A stretch of DNA of 64,000 nucleotides from Micrococcus cohnii (GTDB lineage Bacteria; Actinomycetota; Actinomycetes; Actinomycetales; Micrococcaceae): contig NZ_JACHNA010000001.1 in assembly GCF_014205175.1 (NCBI RefSeq), positions 1,984,001 to 2,048,000 of the forward strand, read 5' to 3'. Shown in pieces: positions 16,320 through 24,565 of the stretch (its first letter is position 1; each line of letters starts with the position of its first letter). The notes under the pieces were generated by a model. That model was given only the letters and a program-made list of their open reading frames with translations. It was not told where the DNA came from and made no database searches. Both the position numbers and the translations under genes were made by a program.

Positions 16320-18272
16320 ATGGCCACCACGACCCCACGCCGCCAGATCGACGCGCCCACCCTCGCCGACGCCTCGACGCTGCAGAACATCACGGACGTG
16401 CTCGAGCGTCGCGCCGAGCACCACCCCGACGCGGTCGCCTTCCAGGTCCGCCACCCCGACGCGCCGCTGGACGCGCCATGGGAGCCCGTGACGACGGCGC
16501 AGTTCCGCGACCGGGTCCGCGCCCTGGCCAAGGGCTTGATCGCCGCGGGCATCCGCCCGGGTGACCACGTGTCCATCGTCGCGCCGACCCGCTACGAGTG
16601 GACCCTGATGGACCTCGCCTCGCTCTACGCCGGCGCCGTCGTCGTGCCGATGTTCGACTCGGCCCCGGCCTCGCAGATGAGCGCGATCGCCGACGTGGTC
16701 CACGTGCGCGCCGCCTTCGCCGGCTCGGCCGAGCTCGCCGAGACCCTGCGCGGCGTGATCGACGAGCGGTCGAACGCCGCCCGTGGGCCGCACGGCTCCG
16801 CCGTCTGGACGCTCGACGACGCCACGACCGACAACGCCGAGGCCGACGGCGCGGCCGGGGTCCTCGAGGCCGGGGACCTGCGCGCGCTCGCCGCCGCGGG
16901 CGAGAGCGTCACGGACGCCGACCTCGAGGCCGCTCGCACCGCCCGCGGCCTCGACGACGTCGCCACGATCGTCTTCACCTCCGGCACCACCGGCACCCCC
17001 AAGGGCGCGCGGATCCTGCACCGGGCCTTCGCCCACCAGGTGCTCAACGTCGCCGAAGCGTACCGCTGCTTCGTGCAGGACGGCGGCTCCACCGTGCTGT
17101 TCCTGCCGCTGGCGCACGTGCTCTCCCGCGCCGTGCAGATGGTCTGCCTGCACGGCGGGATGAGCGTCGCCCACGTCGCCAGCCCCAAAGCCGCCGTCCC
17201 GTCGATGGCCCAGATCCGCCCGGCCTTCGTGATGGTCGTCCCGCGCGTGCTCGAGCGCATCGCACAGGGCGTCGAGGAGAAGGCCCGGACCAAGCGGATG
17301 GGCCCCCTCTGGCGTCGCGCCCGCGCCGTCGCGATCGCCCGGGGGCGCGTGATCCTGGGCGAGGACCCGAAGCTGTCCGCCCCGAACCGGGCCGCCGCCC
17401 TCGTCTACGAGCGCGTGTTCTACCGGACGGTGCGCCGGCTGCTGGGCGGCCGCGTCGAGCACCTGCTGTGCGGCGCCGCGAAGCTCGACCCGGACCTGAT
17501 GCGCCTGTTCACCGGCATGGGCATCACCGTGTTCGAGGGCTACGGCCTCACCGAGACCACCGCCCCGGCCGTCGGCCCCCACGAGGGCGACGTCGTGCCC
17601 GGCAGCGTCGGCTACCCGCTGCCCGGCATGTCCGTGCGGCTGGGCGAAGAGGACGAGATCCAGATGCGCGGGACCGGCGTGTTCGCCGGCTACACCGACG
17701 CGGAGGAGACCGCGGCCGCGTTCGACGGCGACTGGTTCCGCACCGGCGACATCGGTGAGCTGGACGAGGCGGGCCGCCTCACGGTGACCGGCCGGCTCAA
17801 GGACGTCATCGTCACCTCGAACGGCAAGACGATCAACCCGGTCGCATGGGAGCGCGACGTGGAACAGCATCCGGCCGTCGGGCACGCCGTCGTGATCGGC
17901 GACGGGCTCGCGCACCCCTCGGCGATGATCCTGCTGGACCGGGAGCAGCTGGCGTCGTGGCTGCAGCGCACCCTGCCGGACTGGCACGTGCCCGAAGCCG
18001 TCGCCGCCCGGATACGCGATCGCGCCGAGGCCGCCGAACGATGGCGCGATGAGGCCGAGCACATGCTCGAGGTGACCGAGCAGCGCATCCGCGAGTCCGT
18101 CGGCGCGGCCATCGAGGCAGCCAACGCCAAGGTCCCCGCCCCCGAGCGGCTGCGGAACTTCCGCGTCCTGCTGCCGGACCGCGAGGAGCTCGAGTCCCTG
18201 CTGACGCCCACGCAGAAGCTCAAGCGCACCGCGCTCGCCGAGCGCATCTCCCACCTGCTCCCGCGGCGCTGA
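16320..18272 (+). CDS. Long-chain fatty-acid--CoA ligase (FadD15-type)
   Basis: ANL-superfamily AMP-forming enzyme of 650 aa that activates fatty acids to acyl-CoA via acyl-adenylate. The ATP/AMP-binding motif TSGTTGTPKGARI lies near residue 220, the GYGLTETTAP motif near 408, and the hinge/C-terminal motif DWFRTGDIGELDEAGRLTVTGR near 470-490. The insertion pattern and length (about 600-650) fit the long-chain group (FadD15/FAA1) rather than short-chain acyl ligases. Preceded by a terminator and a probable leaderless promoter, so transcribed on its own. Confidence 0.92.
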   Translation: MATTTPRRQIDAPTLADASTLQNITDVLERRAEHHPDAVAFQVRHPDAPLDAPWEPVTTAQFRDRVRALAKGLIAAGIRPGDHVSIVAPTRYEWTLMDLASLYAGAVVVPMFDSAPASQMSAIADVVHVRAAFAGSAELAETLRGVIDERSNAARGPHGSAVWTLDDATTDNAEADGAAGVLEAGDLRALAAAGESVTDADLEAARTARGLDDVATIVFTSGTTGTPKGARILHRAFAHQVLNVAEAYRCFVQDGGSTVLFLPLAHVLSRAVQMVCLHGGMSVAHVASPKAAVPSMAQIRPAFVMVVPRVLERIAQGVEEKARTKRMGPLWRRARAVAIARGRVILGEDPKLSAPNRAAALVYERVFYRTVRRLLGGRVEHLLCGAAKLDPDLMRLFTGMGITVFEGYGLTETTAPAVGPHEGDVVPGSVGYPLPGMSVRLGEEDEIQMRGTGVFAGYTDAEETAAAFDGDWFRTGDIGELDEAGRLTVTGRLKDVIVTSNGKTINPVAWERDVEQHPAVGHAVVIGDGLAHPSAMILLDREQLASWLQRTLPDWHVPEAVAARIRDRAEAAERWRDEAEHMLEVTEQRIRESVGAAIEAANAKVPAPERLRNFRVLLPDREELESLLTPTQKLKRTALAERISHLLPRR

Positions 18273-18328
18273 GCGACGCTGAGCGGCGCCGACACGGGGC
18301 GGCGCGGGTACTCCTGCACAGCCGACCA

Positions 18329-18349
18329 TCTCGGAACGCCGTTCCGAGA
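18329..18349. promoter_or_regulatory. Perfect 9-bp-arm palindrome, possible operator
   Basis: TCTCGGAAC-GCC-GTTCCGAGA lies 52 bases upstream of the -10 of the dienelactone hydrolase gene and 56 bases after the ligase stop. The short spacer and inner GGAAC/GTTCC half-sites look like the operator of a TetR-type dimer. It could instead be a terminator hairpin of the ligase gene. Confidence 0.45.
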
Positions 18350-18400
18350 CCCATCGGCCGTCCGGCCCCGTGCCCTCGACACCGTCGGGGCCGCGCGGCC

Positions 18401-18413
18401 TAGTCTGGGGCGC
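18401..18413 (+). promoter_or_regulatory. Leaderless promoter of the dienelactone hydrolase gene
   Basis: TAGTCT-GGGGCGC-ATG, with a TCGACA -35-like hexamer at 18376-18381 (19-base spacer). The -10 is seven bases before the start codon and no ribosome-binding site is present. Confidence 0.6.
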
Positions 18414-19139
18414 ATGATGGCTTCCAAGACCCCGCACCAGAACACGACGTTCGACCTGCCGACCAAGGACCCGTCCCAGGACGGCACGCGCACCGGCCAC
18501 GGCTACCTGGCCCTGCCCGAGTCCGGCCGCGGCCCGGGCGTGATAGTCGTCCAGGAGTGGTGGGGCCTGGTCGACCACATCCGCGACGTGTGCGACCGTC
18601 TCGCGGAGCAGGGCTTCGTGGCGCTGGCCCCGGACCTGTACGGCGGCTGGATCGCCCACGACGGCGACGAGGCCGGCGAGATGATGGAGAAGCTGCCCGC
18701 CGAGGAGGGAGCCCGCCAGCTCGCCGGCGCGGTCGACCACCTGCTCTCCCTTGACGAGGTGACCTCGCAGACGGTCGGCGCGATCGGCTTCTGCATGGGC
18801 GGCGGCTTCGTGCTGGCCCTTGCGAACCAGCAGGGTGAGAAGGTCTCGGCGGCGGTCCCGTTCTACGGCGTGGGCCAGGGCGTGCCCGGCTCGTTCGAGG
18901 GCGTGAAGGCCGCCGTGCAGGGCCACTATGCCGAGAAGGACCAGATGTTCCCCGTCGAGGACGCGCGCAAGCAGGAGCAGCAGATCCGCGAGGAGTCCGG
19001 CGCGGAGGTCGAGTACTTCTACTATGACGCCGACCACGCCTTCCACAACGACTCGAACCCGGCCGGCAACTACCAGCAGGCCGACGCGACGCTCGCATGG
19101 GGCCGTGCGGTGGACTTCCTGAAGGAGAAGGTCCGCTGA
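18414..19139 (+). CDS. Dienelactone hydrolase family protein
   Basis: Alpha/beta hydrolase of 241 aa in the dienelactone hydrolase family. The catalytic triad is visible: nucleophile Cys in GFCMGGGF, Asp in HYAEKDQMFPVEDA, and His in DADHAFHND. VVQEWWGLVDHIRDVCDRLA is the family oxyanion/entry segment. Characterised relatives open dienelactones in chlorocatechol breakdown, but most genomic copies have no known substrate. No other aromatic-degradation genes are nearby. Leaderless start at the first of two adjacent ATG-type codons (MMASK). Confidence 0.9.
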   Translation: MMASKTPHQNTTFDLPTKDPSQDGTRTGHGYLALPESGRGPGVIVVQEWWGLVDHIRDVCDRLAEQGFVALAPDLYGGWIAHDGDEAGEMMEKLPAEEGARQLAGAVDHLLSLDEVTSQTVGAIGFCMGGGFVLALANQQGEKVSAAVPFYGVGQGVPGSFEGVKAAVQGHYAEKDQMFPVEDARKQEQQIREESGAEVEYFYYDADHAFHNDSNPAGNYQQADATLAWGRAVDFLKEKVR

Positions 19140-19993
19140 GCCCGGCCAGACGAGGCCGCTCGTCCCGCTCCGGCGGCCGGTCCCGCTCCGGGCGCCCGTC
19201 CCGTTCGGAAGGGGCAGGACGGCCCGGTGCCGGGAAGGTCGCGAGCGCTGGCGCACCGGACTCACCGCCCGAGACCCTGTTCCTCGCGACGATCCCGGGC
19301 GCGACCCCGTCGAAGTGGGTCGAGCGGTTCACCTCGCGCCAGCGCCGCGTCCAGCTGGTGAACCATGACGACGCCCAGCAGACCGACCACCTGCGGCACG
19401 ACGCAATGGGAGAGCCGCTGACACCGTTGCCGCAGCTGGGGTATCTGCGCTGGCCCGCCGACGCCGAACCGGCCGACGTGCTGCGTGCCGCCGGCGTCGA
19501 GCCGCAGCACGTGCACGTGGTGCGGCTCTACGAGGAGCGCCCGGTCGTGTGCGTCGGCAGGGAGCACCTGCTCGCCGCCTGGGACGTCGACGCGGACGGC
19601 CCCGTGCCGCTGCGGGAGCTGGTCGAGATCGGCGAGCACGAACGGATGGACCCGGCCCGATTCGCGCCGGCGCCTGCGAGGGAGGACGACGGGGACGTCC
19701 ACGTCGACCCGATGCACGAGCCCGAGGTCCCGGGAGCGGGTGAGCGCATGGCCCTGGAGATCGTCGCCTCGGGCGCCGGGTACACGGTGCTGCCGATGTC
19801 CGTGGCCCGCATGTTCGGTCGCCGGGACGTCGTCGTGCTGCCGCTGCACTGCGCCCTCGACGACGGGGTCGACGACGGCCGCGGCCATCCCGGCTGGGCC
19901 GTCGGCCTGGCGTGGCTCAAGGCCGCCGACTCGGAGCTCGTGCAGCAGTTCGTCGGTGTGAGCCGGGGCCGGCGGGCGAGCAGCTCGCGCTGA
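19097..19993 (+). CDS. LysR-type effector-binding domain protein lacking the DNA-binding domain
   Basis: About 298 aa if read from the ATG at 19097, which overlaps the hydrolase gene by 43 bases. A Ser/Arg/Gly-rich stretch (about 14-45) precedes a periplasmic-binding-like domain: ETLFLATIPGATPSKWVERF opens like the first strand of LysR effector domains, and ASGAGYTVLPMSVARMFGR is the matching later segment. No helix-turn-helix is present. The start is uncertain. A GGAG-rich stretch precedes a CTG at 19136, right at the hydrolase stop, which would remove the first 13 residues. Such HTH-less proteins are common in Micrococcales and of unknown role. Confidence 0.75.
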   Translation: MGPCGGLPEGEGPLSPARRGRSSRSGGRSRSGRPSRSEGAGRPGAGKVASAGAPDSPPETLFLATIPGATPSKWVERFTSRQRRVQLVNHDDAQQTDHLRHDAMGEPLTPLPQLGYLRWPADAEPADVLRAAGVEPQHVHVVRLYEERPVVCVGREHLLAAWDVDADGPVPLRELVEIGEHERMDPARFAPAPAREDDGDVHVDPMHEPEVPGAGERMALEIVASGAGYTVLPMSVARMFGRRDVVVLPLHCALDDGVDDGRGHPGWAVGLAWLKAADSELVQQFVGVSRGRRASSSR

Positions 19994-20031
19994 CGGCGAG
20001 CTCTCGCAGGCCTCGGCCCGTCGTGCCGGCC

Positions 20032-21390
20032 TCAGCCCAGGCGGCCGGCCTCCGCGGGCCGGTAGTTCTCCGGCAGGTCGGCGTCCTCGTCGATCGGCTC
20101 GGTGCCGCGGGCCCGCGCGATGGCCGTCATGAGGTGGTAGATGACCAGGGCGGCCACGGTGCCCAGCGTGATGCCGCCGAACACGAGGCCGCCGACGGTC
20201 AGCTGCGGGTCAGCGATCGCGATGATCAGGCCCGCACCCGCGGTCATCAGGGAGATCGTGTTGGAGAAGTCCACGCGGTTCTGCACCCAGATGCGCACCC
20301 CCATCACGCCGATCATGCCGTACAGGATGATCCCCGCCCCGGCGGCCACTCCCGCCGGGATCGTCGCGATCAGCGCGCCGAATTTCGGCAGGAACGCCAG
20401 CGTGAGCGCGGTCGCGCCGGCCACCCAGTACGCGGCCGTCGAGTAGACCTTGGACGAGGCCATCACGCCGATGTTCTCCGCGTAGGTCGTGGTGCCCACG
20501 CCGCCGCCCAGGCCCGAGAGGGCCGTCGAGAGGCCGTCGGCGACCAGAGCCCGCCCGGTCAGCGGGTCCAGGTTCCGCTTCGTCATGAGCCCGACGGTCC
20601 GCACGTGCCCGATGTTCTCGGCGATCAGCACGAGCACCACCGGCAGGAACAGGAACAGCACGTCCAGCCGCAGCTCGGGGGCGTGGAACGGGGGCAGACC
20701 CACCCAGGCGGCGTCGCGCACCGGCGCGAAGTCCACCTGACCCTGCGCCAGCGCCACGAGGTAGCCGACGATGATGCCCAGCAGGATGCTCAAGCGGCCG
20801 AGCAGCCCGCGGAACAGCACCGCGGACAGCACGATCGCCAGGGTGGTGGCGAACGTCGTCAACGGCACGGTCTGGATCGACTCGGTCGTGCTGCCGGCCA
20901 GATTCAGGCCGATCAGCGCGACGATCGTGCCCATGACCACGGGCGGCATGAGCGCATGGATCCAGCCGGTGCCGGCCAGATGCACCACGACGCCCACCGC
21001 GACCAGGGCCAGGCCGGTCGCGAGGATGCCGCCGAGTGCCGCGCCGGTGCCGCCCATGGCCGCGGCCGCGGTGATCGGGGCGATGAACGCGAACGAGCTG
21101 CCCAGGTAGCTCGGCAGACGGTTTCCCGTGACCACCAGGAACAGCAGCGTGCCCACGCCGGAGAACAGCAGCGCTGTCGTGGCGGGCATGCCGGTGATCG
21201 CGGGCACGAGGACCGTCGCGCCGAACATCGCCATGACGTGCTGGACGCCGACGCTGACGGTGCGTCCCCAGGTCAGGCGTTCGTCAGGGGCGACGACGGT
21301 GCCCGCGGTGATGGTGCGGCCATCGCCGTGCAGGCGCCAGCCGAGGCCGCGGTCGGGCCGGTCGTCGGCGGTGGTCTCGGACTGCGGCAA
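20032..21390 (-). CDS. uraA: Uracil permease, NCS2 (UraA) family
   Basis: Nucleobase:cation symporter of 452 aa with about 14 hydrophobic segments. QHVMAMFGATVLVP is the signature of TM1 in UraA, and AENIGHVRTVG and TTYAENIGVM are the substrate-binding helices of uracil transporters (Glu in both). The start codon is a TTG, with GGGAG six bases upstream. The gene is convergent with the LysR-like gene, only 38 bases apart, and diverges from the PfkB kinase gene. Confidence 0.93.
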   Translation of the reverse strand: MPQSETTADDRPDRGLGWRLHGDGRTITAGTVVAPDERLTWGRTVSVGVQHVMAMFGATVLVPAITGMPATTALLFSGVGTLLFLVVTGNRLPSYLGSSFAFIAPITAAAAMGGTGAALGGILATGLALVAVGVVVHLAGTGWIHALMPPVVMGTIVALIGLNLAGSTTESIQTVPLTTFATTLAIVLSAVLFRGLLGRLSILLGIIVGYLVALAQGQVDFAPVRDAAWVGLPPFHAPELRLDVLFLFLPVVLVLIAENIGHVRTVGLMTKRNLDPLTGRALVADGLSTALSGLGGGVGTTTYAENIGVMASSKVYSTAAYWVAGATALTLAFLPKFGALIATIPAGVAAGAGIILYGMIGVMGVRIWVQNRVDFSNTISLMTAGAGLIIAIADPQLTVGGLVFGGITLGTVAALVIYHLMTAIARARGTEPIDEDADLPENYRPAEAGRLG

Positions 21391-21462
21391 AGGTGTCTCC
21401 CGAAGGCTGTGTCGGTGCGGATCTCAGGCCGCCGAGGAGGGCCTCGGCGCTGGACCGTAGGG

Positions 21463-21475
21463 TACCGTGGACGCT
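21463..21475 (+). promoter_or_regulatory. Leaderless promoter of the PfkB kinase gene
   Basis: TACCGT-GGACGCT-GTG: the hexamer is seven bases before the GTG at 21476. An overlapping TAGGGT (21458) is an alternative -10. Confidence 0.4.
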
Positions 21476-22417
21476 GTGTCTGACTACATCGGTGTGATCG
21501 GCGAGGCCCTCGTGGACGTGGTGCTCTCGGATACCGCGACACCCCGGGTGCACGTCGGCGGAAGCCCCCTCAACGTGGCGGTGGGTCTGAGCCGTCTGGA
21601 GCGTGAGTGCCGCTTCGTCGGCCGGTTCGGCCACGATGAGCATGGCCGCATGATCGCCGAGCATCTGCGGGCCAACGGTGTCCGAAGCCTGCTCGCACCC
21701 GATGACGCCCCGACCTCCCGGGCGACGGCCCGCCTCGACCCGACCGGGGCCGCCAGCTACGAATTCGCCCTCGACTGGACCCTGCCGAGCGCCGACGAGC
21801 TGCTTCAGACCTACCGCGACCCCTCCGGCGGCCGGCTGCTGCATCTGCACACCGGGTCGATCGGCACCATGCTCGCTCCCGGTGACGCCGAGGTCATGGG
21901 GCTCATCGAGCGGCTGGCCGACTCCACGACCATCAGCTACGACCCGAATGTGCGCCCCACGCTCGTCCCGGACCGCGAGTTCGCCCGCGCCCGCGCTGAG
22001 GCCTGCGTGCGCCTGTCCGACGTCGTGCACGCCTCCGACGAGGACCTCGCCTGGCTCTACCCGGAACGACCCCTGCTGGACACCCTGCGGCAGTGGCAGT
22101 CGATGGGTCCGGCGTTCGTCGTGATGACCCGTGGCGCCGAGGACATCGTCGCGGTCAGCGGCAACGGCGTGCGCGAGCGCCCGATCTTCCCGGTGGACGT
22201 CGAGGACACGGTCGGCGCCGGCGATTCGTTCACCGCCGCCCTGCTGGCCGCCCTCGACGACCGCAGCCTGCTCGGCGCGCAGAACCGTGATCGGCTCCGA
22301 GAGATGGACCCGCACGACGTCGAGTCGGTGCTGATCTACGCGTCCCGCGCCTCCGCCATCACCGCCTCCCGCCCCGGCGCGGACCCGCCCACGCGCGCGG
22401 AACTCGCCGACGACTGA
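21476..22417 (+). CDS. PfkB-family carbohydrate kinase (fructokinase-like)
   Basis: Ribokinase/PfkB-family sugar kinase of about 313 aa. It opens with IGVIGEALVDVV, has the substrate-side glycine motif HVGGSPLNVAVGLSRL, and near the C-terminus the catalytic DTVGAGDSFTAALLAAL with Asp as base and the GAGD anion hole. Overall layout fits fructokinases, but the sugar is not certain. The start is GTG 21476 by leaderless geometry; an in-frame GTG at 21467 adds three residues. Monocistronic, next to a Cof-type phosphatase with its own promoter. Confidence 0.88.
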   Translation: MSDYIGVIGEALVDVVLSDTATPRVHVGGSPLNVAVGLSRLERECRFVGRFGHDEHGRMIAEHLRANGVRSLLAPDDAPTSRATARLDPTGAASYEFALDWTLPSADELLQTYRDPSGGRLLHLHTGSIGTMLAPGDAEVMGLIERLADSTTISYDPNVRPTLVPDREFARARAEACVRLSDVVHASDEDLAWLYPERPLLDTLRQWQSMGPAFVVMTRGAEDIVAVSGNGVRERPIFPVDVEDTVGAGDSFTAALLAALDDRSLLGAQNRDRLREMDPHDVESVLIYASRASAITASRPGADPPTRAELADD

Positions 22418-22487
22418 GCTGACTGAGCCGGACGGCGCCGGCCGCCACTGAACCGCCCCGCGCCGCCCTGCACGACCCCGTCCGGCC

Positions 22488-22500
22488 TACACTGAGGCGC
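22488..22500 (+). promoter_or_regulatory. Leaderless promoter of the Cof-type phosphatase
   Basis: TACACT-GAGGCGC-ATG: -10 exactly seven bases before the ATG, no ribosome-binding site. Confidence 0.55.
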
Positions 22501-23403
22501 ATGTCCGCGCCGAGCCCGTCCGTCCCCCAGCCCGCCGAGCCGGAGCGTGCTCCTGCCGCGGCACTGATGGCCGCGACCCGTCGACCGCGGCTGATCGCCA
22601 CGGATCTGGACGGCACCGTCATCGGCTATCAGCACACCCGGACCGGTCGTATCTCCCCGCGTACCGTCGCCGCGCTCACCCGGGCGCACGACGAGGGCGT
22701 CACCGTGGTGTTCGTGACGGGTCGGCCGCTGCGCTGGCTCGCCCCGCTGCGCGACCAGCTGGGCGAGGTGGGGCCCGTCATCTGCTCCAATGGGGCCGTG
22801 GTCGTCGACCCCGCGACCGGCGACGTGCTGGGCTCCCATGAGCTGGACCGGGCGGTGGTGGACGACGTCGTCGCCGAGCTGTCCCGCGCCGTGCCCGGCG
22901 TGAGTTTCGGGGCCGAGGCCCTCGAGGGCTTCTTCTGGGAGCAGGCGTTCAGGGAGAAGTCCCTGTTCGGCGACGAGCCGGGGGCGCACCGCACCCTGCA
23001 GGAGGCGCTGCCGGAGCACGCGCGCGTCGTGAAGCTCATGGCCCGCTCCCGCGACCTCGGCGAGCAGGAGCTGGTCGATCGCGTGCGCGACCTGGTCGGC
23101 GCGGCCGTCACGGTGACGCACTCGGCGCCGGGCATGGCCCTGGTGGAGATGGCGGCGCCGGGGGTCCACAAGGCCGCGACGCTCGAGGAGTTCGCCCGTC
23201 AACGGGGCGTCGGCGCCCAGGAGGTGGTGGCCTTCGGTGACATGCCCAACGACCTCGAGATGCTCGCATGGGCCGGGCTCGGCCTGGCCGTCGCCTCGGG
23301 CCACGAGTCGCTGCGGGCCGCCGCAGACGGCGTCGTGGGCGCGTGCGATGAGGACGGGGTCGCCGACGCAATCGAGCATCTGCTCCGCCTGCCTGCACCC
23401 TGA
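22501..23403 (+). CDS. Cof-type HAD-superfamily phosphatase
   Basis: 300-aa HAD hydrolase of the Cof/type IIB class, which dephosphorylates small phosphorylated metabolites. Motif I is LIATDLDGTVIG (nucleophile and acid Asp), motif II is VFVTGRPL, motif III the Lys in GVHKAATLEEFA, and motif IV is VVAFGDMPNDLEML. A 25-residue Ala/Pro-rich N-terminal extension precedes the domain. Substrate cannot be predicted. It is convergent with the threonine-aldolase-like gene. Confidence 0.9.
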   Translation: MSAPSPSVPQPAEPERAPAAALMAATRRPRLIATDLDGTVIGYQHTRTGRISPRTVAALTRAHDEGVTVVFVTGRPLRWLAPLRDQLGEVGPVICSNGAVVVDPATGDVLGSHELDRAVVDDVVAELSRAVPGVSFGAEALEGFFWEQAFREKSLFGDEPGAHRTLQEALPEHARVVKLMARSRDLGEQELVDRVRDLVGAAVTVTHSAPGMALVEMAAPGVHKAATLEEFARQRGVGAQEVVAFGDMPNDLEMLAWAGLGLAVASGHESLRAAADGVVGACDEDGVADAIEHLLRLPAP

Positions 23404-23456
23404 GCCCCGCTCGTCTCACCCGGGTCTGCGCGCATCGGCCGGGACGGGCCGCGCCG

Positions 23457-24530
23457 TCAGGGCTCGGCCAGCTCGGAACGCAGCGCCGCCACGAACGCGT
23501 CCACGTCCTGCTCGGTCGTGTCGAAGCTGCACACCCAGCGCACCTCGCCGCGGGCCTCGTCCCAGTCGTAGAAGCGGAACCGGCGGCGCAGCCGGTCGGC
23601 GACGCCCGTCGGCAGGGTCGCGAACACCGCGTTGACCTGCGTCGTCTGTGTCAGTTCGACCCCGGGCAGGGAGCCGTCGCGGATACCGGCGGCCACGGCG
23701 TCGGCCAAGCGCCGCGCCATGGCGTTGGCGTGCCCGGCCAGGCGCAGGTGCAGGTCGCCGTCGTACAGGGCCAGCAACTGCGCCGAGACGAAGCGCATCT
23801 TCGAGGCCAGCTGCATCTGGTGCTTGCGCAGATAGATCAGCCCGTCGGCCGCGTCCGGGTTCAGGGTCACGACGGCCTCCGCCGCCAGCGCGCCGTTCTT
23901 CGTGCCGCCCAGCGAGAGCACATCCACGCCGGCGTCCGTCGTGAACGCCCGCAGCGGCAGACCGAGAGCCGCGGCCGCGTTGGCGAGGCGAGCCCCGTCC
24001 ATGAACACGCTCATGCCACGGTCGTGGGCGTGCCCGGTGATCGTCCGGATCTCCTCCGGGGTGTACAGGGTGCCCAGCTCGGTGGACTCGGTGAGGCACA
24101 CGACCCGCGGCTGGGCCCGGTGTTCGAAGCCCCACCCCCAGGCCTCCTCGTCGATCAGCTCGGCCGTCAGCTTGCCGTCGGGCGTGCTGACGGGCAGCAG
24201 CTTGATCCCGGCGGACTTCTCGGGGGCGCCGCCCTCGTCGACGTGGATGTGCGCGGTGTCCGCGCAGATCACGGCGCCCCAGCGCGGGAGCATGGACTGC
24301 AGGGCCACGACGTTCGCGCCGGTGCCGTTGAACATCGGCCACACATCGGCCTGTTCCCCGAAACGGTCCCGGACGACCTCGCGCAGGCGGGCCGTGTATT
24401 CGTCCTCGCCGTAGGCGACCTGGTGTCCGCCGTTGGCCTCGGCGAGGGCGGCGAGCACCTCGGGGTGGATGCCCGAGTAGTTGTCGGAGGCGAAGTCTCG
24501 CCGCTCGGGGTCGTGGATTCGCTGCATCAT
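23457..24530 (-). CDS. Low-specificity threonine aldolase family (PLP beta-eliminating lyase)
   Basis: PLP-dependent fold-type I enzyme of 357 aa similar to low-specificity L-threonine aldolases, which cleave threonine to glycine and acetaldehyde. Visible features are the opening RDFASDNYSGIHPEVLAAL, cofactor loop FNGTGANVVAL, HVDEGGAPE, the Asp stacking on PLP in FMDGARLANAAAALGL, and the Schiff-base lysine in LSLGGTKNGALAAE. Start at the first of two ATGs (MMQRI) at 24530. A short 35-base gap separates it from the upstream acyltransferase, so they may form one unit. Confidence 0.88.
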   Translation of the reverse strand: MMQRIHDPERRDFASDNYSGIHPEVLAALAEANGGHQVAYGEDEYTARLREVVRDRFGEQADVWPMFNGTGANVVALQSMLPRWGAVICADTAHIHVDEGGAPEKSAGIKLLPVSTPDGKLTAELIDEEAWGWGFEHRAQPRVVCLTESTELGTLYTPEEIRTITGHAHDRGMSVFMDGARLANAAAALGLPLRAFTTDAGVDVLSLGGTKNGALAAEAVVTLNPDAADGLIYLRKHQMQLASKMRFVSAQLLALYDGDLHLRLAGHANAMARRLADAVAAGIRDGSLPGVELTQTTQVNAVFATLPTGVADRLRRRFRFYDWDEARGEVRWVCSFDTTEQDVDAFVAALRSELAEP

Positions 24531-24565
24531 CACGCCTCTGCTCGGGGGTCGGGGGTCGGGGGACG

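Noticed and set aside
18329-18349. LexA/SOS box
   Set aside because: The half-sites are GGAAC/GTTCC with a 3-base centre; actinobacterial LexA sites have GAAC-N4-GTTC. The spacing does not fit.
15501-19265. Very long open frame (about 1250 codons) on the minus strand opposite yceI, the acyl-CoA ligase and the hydrolase
   Set aside because: It is an artefact of GC-rich codon bias: the plus strand carries recognisable genes throughout, and the antisense product is Arg/Gly/His low complexity.
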